From the NCBI GenBank assembly GCA_963995505.1, contig OZ023198.1, positions 4,984,558-5,048,557 on the forward strand: DNA of 64,000 nt, read 5' to 3'. Positions within the stretch are counted from its first letter, which is position 1; each line of letters starts with the position of its first letter. Made by a program: the position numbers and the translations under genes. Below the pieces are notes generated by a model, which did not search any database, had not been told where the DNA came from, and worked only from the letters and a program-made list of their open reading frames with translations. Of the stretch, positions 46,917 through 58,312 are shown in pieces. Source of the stretch: Hypericum androsaemum. Taxonomy: Eukaryota; Streptophyta; Magnoliopsida; Malpighiales; Hypericaceae.

Positions 46917-47150
46917 TCAGCCATTTGCGCTTGACAGCGAGCGCCAAAAGACTGTTCCAATCCCAACCACACGTATCTCTTCACCGTTAGGTATCTTTAA
47001 TAGCAGATGGACGATATCAGATTTTTCATTGCACAAAAGCTCCTGATGGCAGGTGATATGATCAGTTGCATCCGAATCCATCACCCAAGGTTGTGTATAG
47101 ATAACCTTACCAGCCATGTTAGCATGCATATCAGTTGTGGGAGGCACCAT
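46917..47150 (-). pseudogene. copia protease fragment
   Basis: WVMDSDATDHITCHQELL holds the active-site region: the family D-S-G-A-T-D-H-I has Asp for Gly here, so it would be inactive. The sequence then reads into RT without an integrase. Confidence 0.8.
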
Positions 47151-47326
47151 GGTGACATTTTGTTCAGCTTTACTTGCAAGCTGACGAAGAAGAGCATTAA
47201 TTTGGTCTTGTGTTAGCCCCGAAGAGGAGCCTTCATCGTGCGTGACTTGAGCAGCCCGTGGTCGGGGATTGCCACCATCACGGGGCCATATGACCGATTA
47301 TTGAGTCCACCAGCTTGAGGGCACGA

Positions 47327-48222
47327 TCAGGAATTATTAACGTCGCTTGGGTTCTTTCTCCAACCTGGAGGAAATCCAAAAATCTCGAAGCAAGTCGCCT
47401 CTAGGTGACCGACTTTGCTGCAGTATGTGCATCTTGGTCTCCTACTGGAGTTTCGGCCATCTCCCCCTTGGAATGCCTCGTGAGACCGGCTCTGAAAGGC
47501 AGCCAACTCAATATTAGGTCGACGAGTGGCAGATATGTTCCGCTGCTGCTCATCCTTGGTAACCAAGTGGTAAGCAACTCCAATAGTGAGAAGGGGTTGG
47601 GTGCTAAGTATTTGAGTCTTAATCGTTGCAAACGACTCATCCAATCCCATCAAGAATTCATACAGATGCTCTTTCTCTCTAATGACCATGGCCTATTTTG
47701 TCACATCACAAGTGCATACGGGTAAGGGTAAAAATTTATGTACCTCATCCCATTGGCTCTTTAACTTGGTATAGTAAGCCGAGATAGAAATTTTTTCTTG
47801 GCGAAGACTCATGATCGTGCGTCTAAGCTCGTAGGCACGCAGAGCGCTGCCCTTTCCAAATCTCTCGGCAACATCGACCCAAATGTCGCGAGCTGTGTGG
47901 GCGCAGTGGACACTACCTTGCACGTCCCTCTCCATAGAGGTTTTCAACCAACCTTGGACCATGACATCGGCACGAACCTAGTGTTGCAGATTGCTGGATT
48001 TGTTACCGATTTGACAAGAGTACCATCAATAAAGCCGAACTTGTTTTTGGCGTAGAGAACGGTGCTCATGTCATTGAGCCATTCTCCATAGTTCTCGTCG
48101 TTGAGACGATCCATGACGTGCATCTGACTTGCACTTTCAGATGGATGAATGTAGTATGTAGACATCGCATCCATGCTACTAGGAGCGGAGTTTCCACCAC
48201 CGGACGTGATTGATTCAGACAT
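47327..48222 (-). pseudogene. copia gag
   Basis: It starts MSESITSGGG at 48222, with LNDENYGEWLNDMSTVLYAK and FGFIDGTLVK typical of copia gag N-termini. A frameshift near 47955 leads to AHTARDIWVDVAERFGKGS, SAYYTKLKSQWDEV and MGLDESFATIKTQILS. Near the end is a CCHC knuckle (CTYCSKVGHLEATC). It would bind RNA and form the particle. Confidence 0.85.
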
Positions 48223-48387
48223 ATGTTGGGACTAGAAAAGATGATGCAGATGGTTGGCTTTTTAGGGGTAGTGTTTCTCTCTTATTTTGGGTTGATCCCG
48301 TTTCTATTGTTGAACTCGCACGATCCCATTTCTCGCACTTTGGTGAAGTCAAAATCAGTGCAATCTTCGACCCGAGGTGGATCTCGT

Positions 48388-48560
48388 TTGAGGGGACGTG
48401 TTGAGAATCCCACATCGGTTAAAACACGAGTAGAGGCAAGTTTATAAGTGTGAAAAATCCACCAACCCATTGCCTTAAGGTTTTGGGTTGGATATGGAGA
48501 TTCTAATAGATATCTCATGAGTATGCATACTTGCACACAATTATTTTTCAAACCCAGATG
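48388..48560 (+). repeat. Possible fragment of another copia/TRIM 3' end
   Basis: A purine tract, TTTGAGGGGACG, is followed by TGTTGAGAATCCCACATCGG, a start common to plant copia and TRIM LTRs, on the plus strand. No second LTR was seen nearby, so the extent is unknown. Confidence 0.4.
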
Positions 48561-49055
48561 ATGCTCATGTATGTAGTCTATTTTTTCTTAACTTACAAAA
48601 TTTTAACGAAGCTCCGTTCTCGTATCTAAAAATCAAACTTTAATTAGGTTAGACACAAGAGATTTGAAAAAGCCGCCTTGTCCGTACAGATTAGATAAAT
48701 GAGCCGCCTTGCCCGTAAGATTTCGAGGTGCTTTTCGGAGATCCTACTGGTCCGGGTTGTCTAGAAATAATCATACTGATAACTAGAATTTCGTCATGAT
48801 TTTCGTTAAGACATGTTAGAGATGTATTGTGAGCATTATGCGTAATGTTTTGGGTTGGTAACAACTGTTGTAATGGGAGGTCTGCTGAATTGTGGTTTAG
48901 CAACTTAACTAGTACTCTTTTCCTTCCGAGCTTTTTTACTAGGTTTATTACGAAAAATATTTGACGAAATCTACGGTTACAAGAAGAAATTCAACACCAT
49001 TATGTAATTTTCATTCGGAGAATTAATTATACTTCTACCTTTAAAAAAAATTAGG

Positions 49056-50640
49056 TTAGACACAAAATCTTGAGAGACCTTTTATTTTCTGAAAGGTATA
49101 GCATTGGGAGACTTGCAAAGTAGACTTGGACGTCATAAAGTAAGGGCACCAAGTATATGATAGCTACCCCTATTTTGATCATGTTCAAGCAGCAACCACA
49201 CATTTATTTTCATACTGAATTTACTTAAATATGGACCACAAGGAAATAAGAGTGGCAATGGGTATGGTAGGATAAGGATTTATAGGATCTAAATCGAGAC
49301 CTTTGATTTGAAAGTAAGATCCAAATCCTACCAACGAGACTATGAGTATTTTGAATCAAAACTCGGACCCTAGGGTCGAAACAAAGATCCATGCCCTACC
49401 AATAGACCCATTAACATACTTTTATCATTTCAATATAATCAAAATAAAAAAATTAATCACGAATCATTAAAAAATCTCCACTTTGAAAACCTATGTGATA
49501 AAATGATAATATCAAATTAAAGTTGAGAATAAATTCTAAACTAATTAAATAAGTGTGGTTCAAACGATAAAAATTTAACAACAACATAAAAGAGAACATA
49601 TGCGGCTAAATACTTTTTTTTAATGTCAGTCGCTTGTCTTTTTTAAGTCACACTCTAGGTTTTTTCAGGCGTGGGCTAATTTCTTTTACGATTGTATTAA
49701 ATTTTTTGTAGGAGTATATAAATATGAATATAATTAGGGTCTAATTAGGGTACGGTCTAATTAATGAATCTATGGGTAGGGTCAGGGTCTCGATTCGTAT
49801 AGACAGTGTCCAGACCTAGACCCTATCTATATAGATAGACCCAAATTTATATCCTACCCAAAATCCATAGACCCTAAGATTCACCAGATAGGATAAGGAT
49901 CCGATCCACCGGATCTCTTTGCCATCCCTACAAGGAAATCTGTCCAACGCAATATATGGAAATTGCAATATAAATATCTTATTTCGTTTTCTTCTATCTG
50001 GTATTTACTCTTTGTTTTTTTTTGCTATGAGAACAATCTGTCAAAAATTATACTCTCTTGGTGAAAAAAATTGCGAAATCAAAATGTAATCTATAAACTT
50101 AAGGACGGAATTTTTTTTAAAGAGCAAAAGTTTGTTTCGAATGATAATATTCGTCCTCAAGAATAGCAAGTCAATGGCTTTTAGCAGACCTGTTGTTATT
50201 GCATCTAACATCAGCTAGAAAAAATATCTATTAGTAACTATCTTCTCTTGCAAACACAAAGTCATGGGAGACTTGTAAGTATTATAGATCACGAACAATG
50301 ACAATAAGACATGTAGTTTGACATACTGTATTTTTGGGTTGTAGTCCCTAAATTTTTTAGAATTAAATGATAAGTCCATTCATTTTTTGGGGAATTGTCT
50401 AATCATAATAACTTTATTTTTTTGACAAAAATACACATACACTAGTTTTGGAAAAAATTAATTTTCAACCATAATTTTCTAATGTAATTCACAATTTTCT
50501 AGTGACTTGTTTATAATTTTCCAAATAACAGACTCCAGCATTCCACCTCTCCCATCTATTTCTCTTCCTTCAAGCGACTTCGAATCTAAGGCGGGGCACG
50601 ACCAAACGTGGATAGAGGACTACTTCAAAAAAAATTTAAA
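49056..50640. repeat. Duplicated intergenic block, copy B
   Basis: Partner of the block at 31.69-32.76 kb; see the shared motifs there. Copy B is interrupted by a hAT-type element at 49247-49930 that copy A lacks. The TTCAAGCGACTTCGAATC part lies after the GAACAATCTG part, whereas in copy A it lies before, so either the block was duplicated more than once or it was rearranged. Confidence 0.55.
49247..49930. mobile_element. Non-autonomous hAT-type transposon with perfect 8-bp TSD (684 bp)
   Basis: CAAGGAAA stands on both sides (49239-49246 and 49931-49938). The ends TAAGAGTGGCAATGGG and (right end, reversed) TAGGGATGGCAAAGAG are the GGATGGCAAxGGG-like short TIRs seen in plant hAT elements. 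The interior is full of subterminal TAGGGTC/GACCCTA-type repeats in both orientations and has no transposase. An 8-bp duplication is the hAT hallmark. Confidence 0.88.
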
Positions 50641-51442
50641 AGTAAATATTATTAATCAACATAATATATACATCTTAATATTATTCCCCATGTCATGACT
50701 ATTAAAGTTGCAATTGCTGATTTCGTCAAAACCTCACCACACTAAAATTCATAAAAAAAAATGTGTGGTAGAAAAAGAGTATCCGATAGAAAAAATTTTC
50801 TTAACGTTATGAATCGTAAAAACAATACTACACGGTCACCTAAAAAAAACTCCTACCCACAAAGCCAAAACACAAACATGCAGGAACAAAAAAGACTAAA
50901 ACACCATAAAGAAACTACCCAACGGACAAACCACTGCAAGAAGAAAAAACTCAAGTGCACCCAACCAGTAAACCAAGGAAATGACAGCATAACATGGAGA
51001 TCAAAACTACAGAGCACCGCACCCAGCATAACATGGGCGACTTCAAATCTATCACTTAATTTTACGATTTTCAAGAATTCGCTAGTAAAGTACGTTAGAT
51101 TAGGTGTACTTTAGAAATCTTTGATATAAAAACGATAAGACCATTTTCAGAACTATTTAGAGCGATTCTCAATGATGACTTTAATCTAAGATCTTTTTAA
51201 ATGAATCCAAAACACCAATCAACATCAACGAGCGTTCCAATTACGCTTAGAAATTATGAACCATCTCTCCATTGGTCTGGAAATCTTGATCACGAGAGCC
51301 TACTCGACCAATTAAAATCCTGGAATAATCAACCAAGCCAAATCACGGTGGGCAACCAATTGAAGTTGCCAGAAAAATACTGCACTTTTATTTTTATTTT
51401 TGGAGAAGTGAAAATTCGAAACGATTTACAAGCATCCCATCC

Positions 51443-51450
51443 CCTATAAA
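51443..51450 (+). promoter_or_regulatory. Likely TATA box of the LRR receptor-like gene
   Basis: CTATAAAG about 105 bp upstream of the start codon at 51553, followed by CAATAGACG and a pyrimidine-rich stretch. The position fits a ~70-bp 5' UTR. Confidence 0.55.
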
Positions 51451-51552
51451 GCCTCCAATAGACGATTGCAAATTTTGTCCATCCGTCCGCTCAAATCTCT
51501 TTCTCAGGTTCCATTAAATTCCTGAGCTGGTGTTTCTCTAGCAACCAAAAAG

Positions 51553-54500
51553 ATGAACCTTCTCCGAGTGGCCCTCGCAATTATCATCATAGCCATTACT
51601 CATATAAGCTACAGCACAGCTACTTCTGAAACTTTCTGCGATGTGAAAGAGGAACAATCCCTCCTCCGTTTCAAAAGCTTTCTTGAAGATCCGTCCAACC
51701 GGCTTGCATCGTGGGTTGGTGGCGAAAACTGTTGCAGTTGGGATGGAGTTGTCTGCCACAACTTGACTGGCCATGTTCTCGAGCTTCACCTCGGAGGAAA
51801 TGTTACTTACCCAAAACTTGATGATGATGATGATTATGATTATAACCTCGACGATGAGGTTGCTGCTTACGAGAGATCATGCCTGGGAGGCAAGATCAGT
51901 ATTTCTTTGCTTAATCTGAGGCACTTGCATTACTTGGACCTGAGTAACAACGACTTCGGAGGCGATCATATTCCAGAGTTTTTCGGCTCCATGCAAAGTC
52001 TAAGGCATCTCAATCTTTCTTCTTCGGGATTTGGAGGAATGGTTCCTCCTCAGCTTGGTAATCTCTCTAACTTGTTATACCTGGATATTGGAGGTGGAGA
52101 CAATATCTATGTTGAAAATCTAGATTGGCTTTCTGGACATTCTATGTTGAAGCACTTAGCTATGAATGATGTCAATCTTAGTCATGCCTCTATTTGGGGT
52201 CAACAAATAAGTACACTCCCATCTCTCAAGGAGTTACATCTACAAGATTGTGAGTTGGGAAGTGTTCCTCAATTGCCCAACATGAATTTCTCGAGGCTTG
52301 AGATTCTTGACATTTCTCATAACGTAGGAATTTCAAGTTATTCATTTCTTGAGATGTTTCACTATTTGCTCTCTCTGGATATTAGTGACAATTGGATCAG
52401 TGGACCACTTCCCGGTGCTATCCAAAATCTAACATCAGTGAGAGATCTTATTTTATCATACAATGATTTCAACTCGTCGCTGCCTAATTGGATATACAAT
52501 CTTGGCCAACTTGAGAAGCTAATGTTGGGAGAGAATGATGATTTACAAGGAGTCTTGTCTGATGGTATAGGAAATCTATCGTCTCTCACACATCTTGACC
52601 TGTCAGGTATAAACCTCGGGCAGGAGTTAACATATCTCTTCAAAACAGCTCTAAAATGTTCTTTTGGTCGACTTCAATACTTGTCATTGTCTCGATGCGG
52701 ACTTTCGGGCCCGATCCCCAAGTTTATTGGGTCATTAACGTCCCTAAAGTACTTGGACCTTTCTGGTAATCAGCTGAATGGGACGATTCCAGCAAGTGCT
52801 GGGCAATTGTTGTGGTTGGAATATCTAGATCTGGGTAAAAATTCTTTGCAAGGGACAATTTCCCCAGATTTCTTTTCTAATTTAACAAGATTGGAAGTCT
52901 TAGCCGCATCTTATAATCAAATTTCTTGGAGAGCAAGTTCTGATTGGGTCCCTCCCTTCCAGCTCATAAGACTGGAACTTGCTTCCTGGCAATTAGGTCC
53001 AGAGTTCCCTAAATGGCTTCAGTCACAAAATCGTCTCACAAATTTGGAGTTGGCTGGTACAGGAATCAAGGATAGGGTTCCGACTTGGTTATGGGATCGA
53101 TCTTCTCAATTCTTTTATATCAATCTCGCTAGAAATAATCTCTATGGGGATTCATCCAAAGCGATTTTGTCTGCTCTCTTCATGGATTTGAGTTATAATA
53201 ATTTTGAGGGGATGTTACCGTCTCTATCCAACAAAGCACTTCTTCTAAACATTTCTAACAATTTGTTTTCTGGACCAATTTCACAATTATTGTGCCACAA
53301 GAAGGATGAACAGAAGAAGCTACAAGTGATGGTCCTAGGAAACAATCAGCTGTCAGGAGAAATCCCTGATTGCTGGACAGGTTGGCAGGAGTTGGACTGG
53401 ATCGATCTGCAGAAAAATAACCTTACTGGCATCATACCAGGTTCCATAGGATCTTTAAGGAAACTCATGGTATTGGTGTTGAGTAACAATTAATTGTCAG
53501 AAGCAGTGCCTCAATTCCTACAAAATTGCAGCAGTTTGTTAAGTGTTGACCTTTCCCATAACTTATTATCTGGTCCAGTTTTGCAATCTCTGTGCAGCGA
53601 TTATAAGGGGATAATGTTGTTGATGCTAGGAAATAACAACGTCTCTGGTGGCATTCCTGATTGCTGGAGGAATTTGCCAGATTTAGCGCGCTTGGAACTA
53701 CAGGAGAACGGACTCACTGGCCATCTGCCACATTCCATTGGATCATTGAAGTGGCTTGCCACGATGCATCTACAAAAGAATAACTTGTCAGGGAAATTTC
53801 CTTCATCGCTGCAAAACTGCACATCGTTGGAGATTCTTGACATTGGGGAAAACAAGTTTGGAGGAAGATTGCCCAAATGGATTGGAGAAAGCTTTGTAGG
53901 GATAAGGATCATGAGTATCCGATCTAACAACTTCACAGGTATTATTCCAAACGAGTTGTGTGGTCTTCAGAGCCTCCACACCTTGGATATTGCAAACAAC
54001 AATCTATCGGGTTATATACCGAAGTGTATCTTCAATTTCAGTGGCATGGCAAATGGAAGTGCATTTGGAGAACTGACGAGTGGAGTTTCATATTTGATAA
54101 ATGACGCTTTTCCGATTTCGTTATATTATAAAAAAGATAGTGCGAACTTGGTAATTAAAGGAAGTTCACAAGAATATACCAGCAATCTCCAGTACACAGT
54201 CTTCCTTGACCTCTCGAACAATAGCTTGTCAGGGCAGATTCCAAAGGAGATCACCAATCTTGCAGCACTGATATCGTTGAACCTGTCAAGTAACATGCTC
54301 AGTGGAAGGCTCCCGAAGAACGTGGGAAACATGAAATCCCTGGAGTCCCTGGATCTCTCTTTCAACCAACTTTCAGGTGAAATCCCTCAGAGCATGACTG
54401 TCATGACCAAACTAAGTTTCTTGAACTTGTCCTACAACAACCTGACAGGAATAATTCCAGTGAGCACTCAGTTCTCCACCTTCGGCCCATCGAGCTTCTT

Positions 54501-54783
54501 GGGAAACAATCTGAGTGTTGCAACTCCGGCCGGTTCCAACAACAACAACAACAACAGGAACAGGAATAGTCTTGCTAATCATGACCACCATGGGGTCGAA
54601 TTCAACGAGTTGTATGTGAGTGCAGTGCTAGGCTTTGTTGTCGGTCTTGGAATAGTGGTGGCTCCACTGTTCTACATCCGTTCTTGGAGATTGGTCTATT
54701 TCCGCACCATAGGCAGCCTCCTCGACAAGCTCTGGGAGTGGGTTGTGTTGCCCATCCGAGTAAGATTCAGAAGACAAATTTAG
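51553..54783 (+). pseudogene. LRR receptor-like protein (EIX2-like), full length but with one in-frame stop
   Basis: The start (MNLLRVALAIIIIAI) is a signal peptide. An N-terminal cap follows (EEQSLLRFKSFLEDPSNRLA, then ENCCSWDGVVC, about residues 30-72), then about 30 LRRs of the plant LxxLxxLxLxxNxLSGxIP type. An island-type insert (SISLYYKK...LVIKGSSQEYTS region, about residues 855-885) and four final LRRs lead to an Asn-rich stretch, one membrane segment (YVSAVLGFVVGLGIVVAPLF, about 1021-1042) and a short basic tail (VRFRRQI). There is no kinase. Such proteins sit in the plasma membrane, bind microbial patterns and signal through SOBIR1/BAK1-type kinases. TAA at 53491-53493 (codon 647) interrupts the frame; the rest is intact. 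Either a recent pseudogene, a null allele or a sequencing error; a 646-residue soluble ectodomain is also possible. No introns in the coding part. Confidence 0.9.
53272..53871 (+). repeat. 300-nt internal duplication of an LRR module
   Basis: Codons 574-673 and 674-773 align without gaps in register: GPISQLLC against GPVLQSLC, SGEIPDCW against SGGIPDCW, GSIGSLRKLMVL against HSIGSLKWLATM, and FLQNCSSLLSVDLSHN against SLQNCTSLEILDIGEN. The LC...IPDCW...LQNC block normally occurs once in this family. Nucleotide similarity is only moderate, so the duplication is old. The premature stop lies in the first copy. Confidence 0.8.
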
Positions 54784-55865
54784 ATTCTGACAAGTGAGTC
54801 TCTTTCTCTCTCTGCATTGCAGCTGCTGCTTGGTTGTGTTTCTCAATTGAGTGGAAAACATTATGGAATCATTTATTTCTGTTTGGTTTGTTTTATTTGC
54901 AGGAAATCTGGATCGTGGACAACGCTGGAATAGTCTTTCTGTGGATCACCGATCTGTGCTCATTTTCTATATTTTCATCAATGTTTTTTTTAATGCAAGT
55001 GTTGTACTGTTATTGTAGCGTGTGATGTTGTATCATATTTATGTGCTGAGATTAATGCTTGCTTTCTGAGTGTTCCTATTTGGAAACTAGTCCGTGCACT
55101 TTCCTACGGAGTGAGTTTTGGTCTGATTGTCTAGGTTTAATTGTGAATGTAATGAATTTGTTTATATGCGTGCAAAATTCAGCTAGTTATTGTAGATGTT
55201 TTGGATTGAATATAAAGATCCCAACTGGTTTGTTTGATCAACATATCTCCAGAGGTTGTTTGGTAGTCTTAGCCGATGCAACAGCAAGAGGATCTTAGCG
55301 AAGCTCCTGAGACAAGTGAGTACTTACAGCTTCCAATTTTTCTGTTATAAGATCTTTAAATAATTAGTTTGATGGATCGTTTTGAGAAATTTTGTTTGGT
55401 TAGTCTCATTTTTTAGATAGGTCAATCATTGTTTTTTCTTTCTGAGTGCTCCTTGTTTGATAGTCATGGCAACCCAATGCAAGTTATAGGTAAAAAAAGT
55501 CGTCGTGTGCGTTAATTTGATTATTGCCGTTGAGAAAATTGGTTTTTTTCCCCAAGAACAAGGTAGGTTGCCTATCATATGTTTGACAAACTGACTGATA
55601 AATCGTGTAGCTCACTTCACTTCACACGGCACTTTCTATTTTAACCAGTGCCTTGTCACATTCGTATAAAAAACATAGATAAAATTGGATACCGACACTT
55701 TCCGATCTTGATATAGGACCATAGGAAATGTAGTTGTTGGTGTTTTTTCTTTATTACAAATAGAATTTTGCGGTTTGAACTCTGGTCACTATAAGTCCAA
55801 TTTACGTCCCTCCATTGCACCAAGTGCTAACGGATGGAAAGAATGGAAGATACGAAATAAAGTAG
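54784..55865 (+). other. 3' region of the LRR receptor-like gene
   Basis: GTGAGTCTCT at 54792 and TTTGCAG at about 54896-54902 bound a likely 3' UTR intron, common in this gene family. Beyond it are T-rich sequence and AATATAAAG-type signals (about 55208), with no further gene. Confidence 0.5.
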
Positions 55866-55876
55866 GGCAAACTACT

Positions 55877-56890
55877 ATAGGACTCCTCGTATTTGACTAA
55901 ATCAACGATTTAGTCCCGCTGTTTAAAATATATTTTTTCATCATTCGTCTTTGATTTTATTATACATTCGGGTCCTTGCATGTCAACAACTTTTTTTTTA
56001 ATAAAATGATAAAAATATCTTTAAAAAATTATCGCCTTCCTCTTCCTTGGACTCTCTCACCGGAGCCCACTGCCGAACATCAAATTGGTCACGACGTTCA
56101 AGTCGAAACTCGCCGACGATGAGGAATCCTCGTCGAAATTGAAAATCTTCGTCCCTCAATCAACTTCTTCTCGCCGGAATCAAAGAAATGAAAACTATAC
56201 CCGTCAAAATTGAAACAAAAACTAAACGCATCAAGATCGACGCAGGGTTGGAGCAAATCGACGCCGTACAAACTCCACCACCTCGACTCAGTCTTTTCGT
56301 TAAAGACTGAAAAGTGGTTGATGACCGTGATGATGCCGAACGAGATTTGGGAGTTTTTGGGTCGTCCCTCCTCCGAGATTTGGGGGACCATCTCCCTCAG
56401 CGTCGGGAACAAGGAGACAATGGTCATTGTTGAAGGGGACAATCTTGATTCCCTCATCGTCAGCATCAGGGACGATGCCCTCGCTGCCATCGACTTCATT
56501 CCCCAGGTGGTTGCAATTGTTGTTGAAGGGGTCGTCGCTTGGTGAGGAAGACGATGGTCGTTGCTTGGTGTGGAAGATGATGGTCGTCGTTTGGGTTCTT
56601 TCGAGGTTTTCTAATTCTTCTACTGGCGATTACGGTGGTAGAGGCGGTGATGTCATCAAATCTCGCTCGACATGAGGAAGAAGGTGGAGCTACGTGGTCA
56701 ATGTCAACATGAGGAAGAAGGTGGACTTTTTTTGTTTTTTAAGAATTTTTTGTCATTTCAATGAAAAAAAAGGTTTTTTTTCTGAAGTAAAAATTCAAAT
56801 ATATAATAAAATCAAATACGAGGGATGAGAGAATTATTTTTTGAACAGACTAGACTAAATGGTCTATTTAGTCAAATACGAAGTACCTAA
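55877..56890. mobile_element. Non-autonomous DNA transposon with ~100-bp TIRs (1.0 kb)
   Basis: The left TAGGACTCCTCGTATTTGAC, then ATTTAGTC and TTTGATTTTATTATA, are matched by the reverse complement of the right end (TAGGTACTTCGTATTTGAC, CATTTAGTC, TTTGATTTTATTATA). The middle is GC-richer and coding-like (56200-56545, reading VGNKETMVIVEGDNLDSLIV), but with no family I recognise; perhaps a captured fragment. No TSD resolved. Confidence 0.7.
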
Positions 56891-56892
56891 CA

Positions 56893-57541
56893 GTAAAAAC
56901 AAAAATTCATCTTTCTTTCTTTTCTTTAAACCCAATTAACAGTATGATTCTAAAAAATTAACCGTCTCTATCAAGATTTGTATGCGTTCTTATATTTCAA
57001 AGGATGTGAAACAATATTTTATCGAATATAACTGATAAGATGTCTGCTGTGTTCAAAAGTTGGTCAGGACTAACCAAGCTTTTTCGGCTGGTTGGTCGCG
57101 GAAGACTTAAAAGTATTTTTTTTCGATAAGTAAAGTATCATTCATCAAAAGATAACCAACCAAGGAAAGTTACATCGTAGGTATCGAAGATACTGAATCT
57201 AAAGTAGCAGATAACACATATCAAACAGAAAATCGTAATTCAGGTATGATATGTGATATCTGAGTACCAATTCCAAATTAACTCCAAAAATAAAACTATA
57301 CTAAAAAAAATAGTTATAAACTCAGCCTGCTTTTTCTATTGTTTGCTTGCTGTGTAATTTCTCTCTGTAACTATCAGGGAACTTAATAAAATTTGTAATA
57401 CTTTTCAACAAAAAAAAATAAAACTATACCAAAATGCCCCCCCTAAGGTCATGAAAAAGACCCGAATATATACCAAGAATAGAGAAAACCTATCTCAGAA
57501 ACCAGGCAATTACCAAAATCAAGGAAGATCGAAAGACCAGT
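56893..57541. other. Intergenic DNA with poly-A/T tails suggestive of LINE ends
   Basis: TTTTTTTCGATAAGTAAAGTATC at 57115 looks like a reversed retroposon tail. GTAATACTTTTCAACAAAAAAAA at about 57392-57418 looks like a forward one. Neither has enough body to identify. Confidence 0.35.
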
Positions 57542-58312
57542 TTAGCTCCGAGTCACGTGCCACCTCCTTGATAGCGTGAAGGATGAGCGAGGAATCTTCA
57601 TCCCAGTAAAATCAAAAGCAAGCGCAAGGCGCCGCACCTCAAATGCTAGGTCCTCACGAAGGACCTCATCGTGCGCCTCCATACCTGTAATCAACGATCT
57701 AAGGCTAGGATCTGACAAAGGCCTCTTAGAAGGCTCAATCTTCTGGATCCGCGTCGGGACTTGCTTGAGGGCAGTGGCTTTGGAAGTGAGCTTCCGAACC
57801 CAATGGCTCGAACAAGTCGCGGTCACCTGAATCAAACTTCGCATAGAGGTCTTCTTAATTGTTGAGGTAGTAGCAGAAGGCAAGTCAGGAGAAGGCGGAA
57901 CAGTAGCGAGAGGCTCCGTCTTTGCCACCAACTCAGAGACACACATGCCAGATAGGACTTCCATCAACCAAGTCTCCATCTTAAAAATAGCGGGCGATAG
58001 ACCATCAACTACGCAAGATCCCACGAGGGCAATAGCTATCGAGGGTGGAAGCTGCCCTGACTCACCACCAAGAGAATGCAAGATGGCAGGGAAATTTTCC
58101 ACGGCAGAAGGAGCAAGCAGCCTTTCTGCAGACAATGTAACTAAGGGGAGTACACCCTCCACCAAACAAGCTTCAACAAGGGACTGGACTGCGACATTCT
58201 CAGCCTCCAAATTAGAAGCACACTCCCGCGCACAGAAACCATACCCTGCATGATACGAACCCCGCCAATGATGCGCGAGACCCGTCCACGAAGCGTTAAA
58301 ATTCCAGATCAT
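57542..58312 (-). CDS. Unrecognised 256-codon open reading frame
   Basis: It starts MIWNFNASWTGLAHHWRG on the minus strand, with ECASNLEAENVAVQSLVEAC that faintly recalls the E-containing strand of a LINE RNase H, then a Ser/Thr/Pro-rich linker and a basic end. The open frame is long for random DNA here. It directly abuts the gypsy relic at 58320. It could be a piece of a non-LTR retrotransposon or of a host gene; I cannot tell. Confidence 0.35.
   Translation of the reverse strand: MIWNFNASWTGLAHHWRGSYHAGYGFCARECASNLEAENVAVQSLVEACLVEGVLPLVTLSAERLLAPSAVENFPAILHSLGGESGQLPPSIAIALVGSCVVDGLSPAIFKMETWLMEVLSGMCVSELVAKTEPLATVPPSPDLPSATTSTIKKTSMRSLIQVTATCSSHWVRKLTSKATALKQVPTRIQKIEPSKRPLSDPSLRSLITGMEAHDEVLREDLAFEVRRLALAFDFTGMKIPRSSFTLSRRWHVTRS

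Larger units (their letters stand above)
45123..48222 (-). mobile_element. Internally deleted Ty1/copia retrotransposon, minus strand
   Basis: From 48222 downwards: gag, protease, RT C-terminal half, RNase H, purine tract and LTR. The integrase and N-terminal RT are missing, with the protease joined almost directly to late RT near 46915. There are several frameshifts. The 3' LTR probably starts at 45694 (TGGAGTATGCCG) after CTTGAAGGGGAAGTAT and has a TATA box (GTATATAAG) near 45556. Its far end may be 45123 (TGTTGCATG on the plus strand), but without the other LTR this is a guess. Confidence 0.85.
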
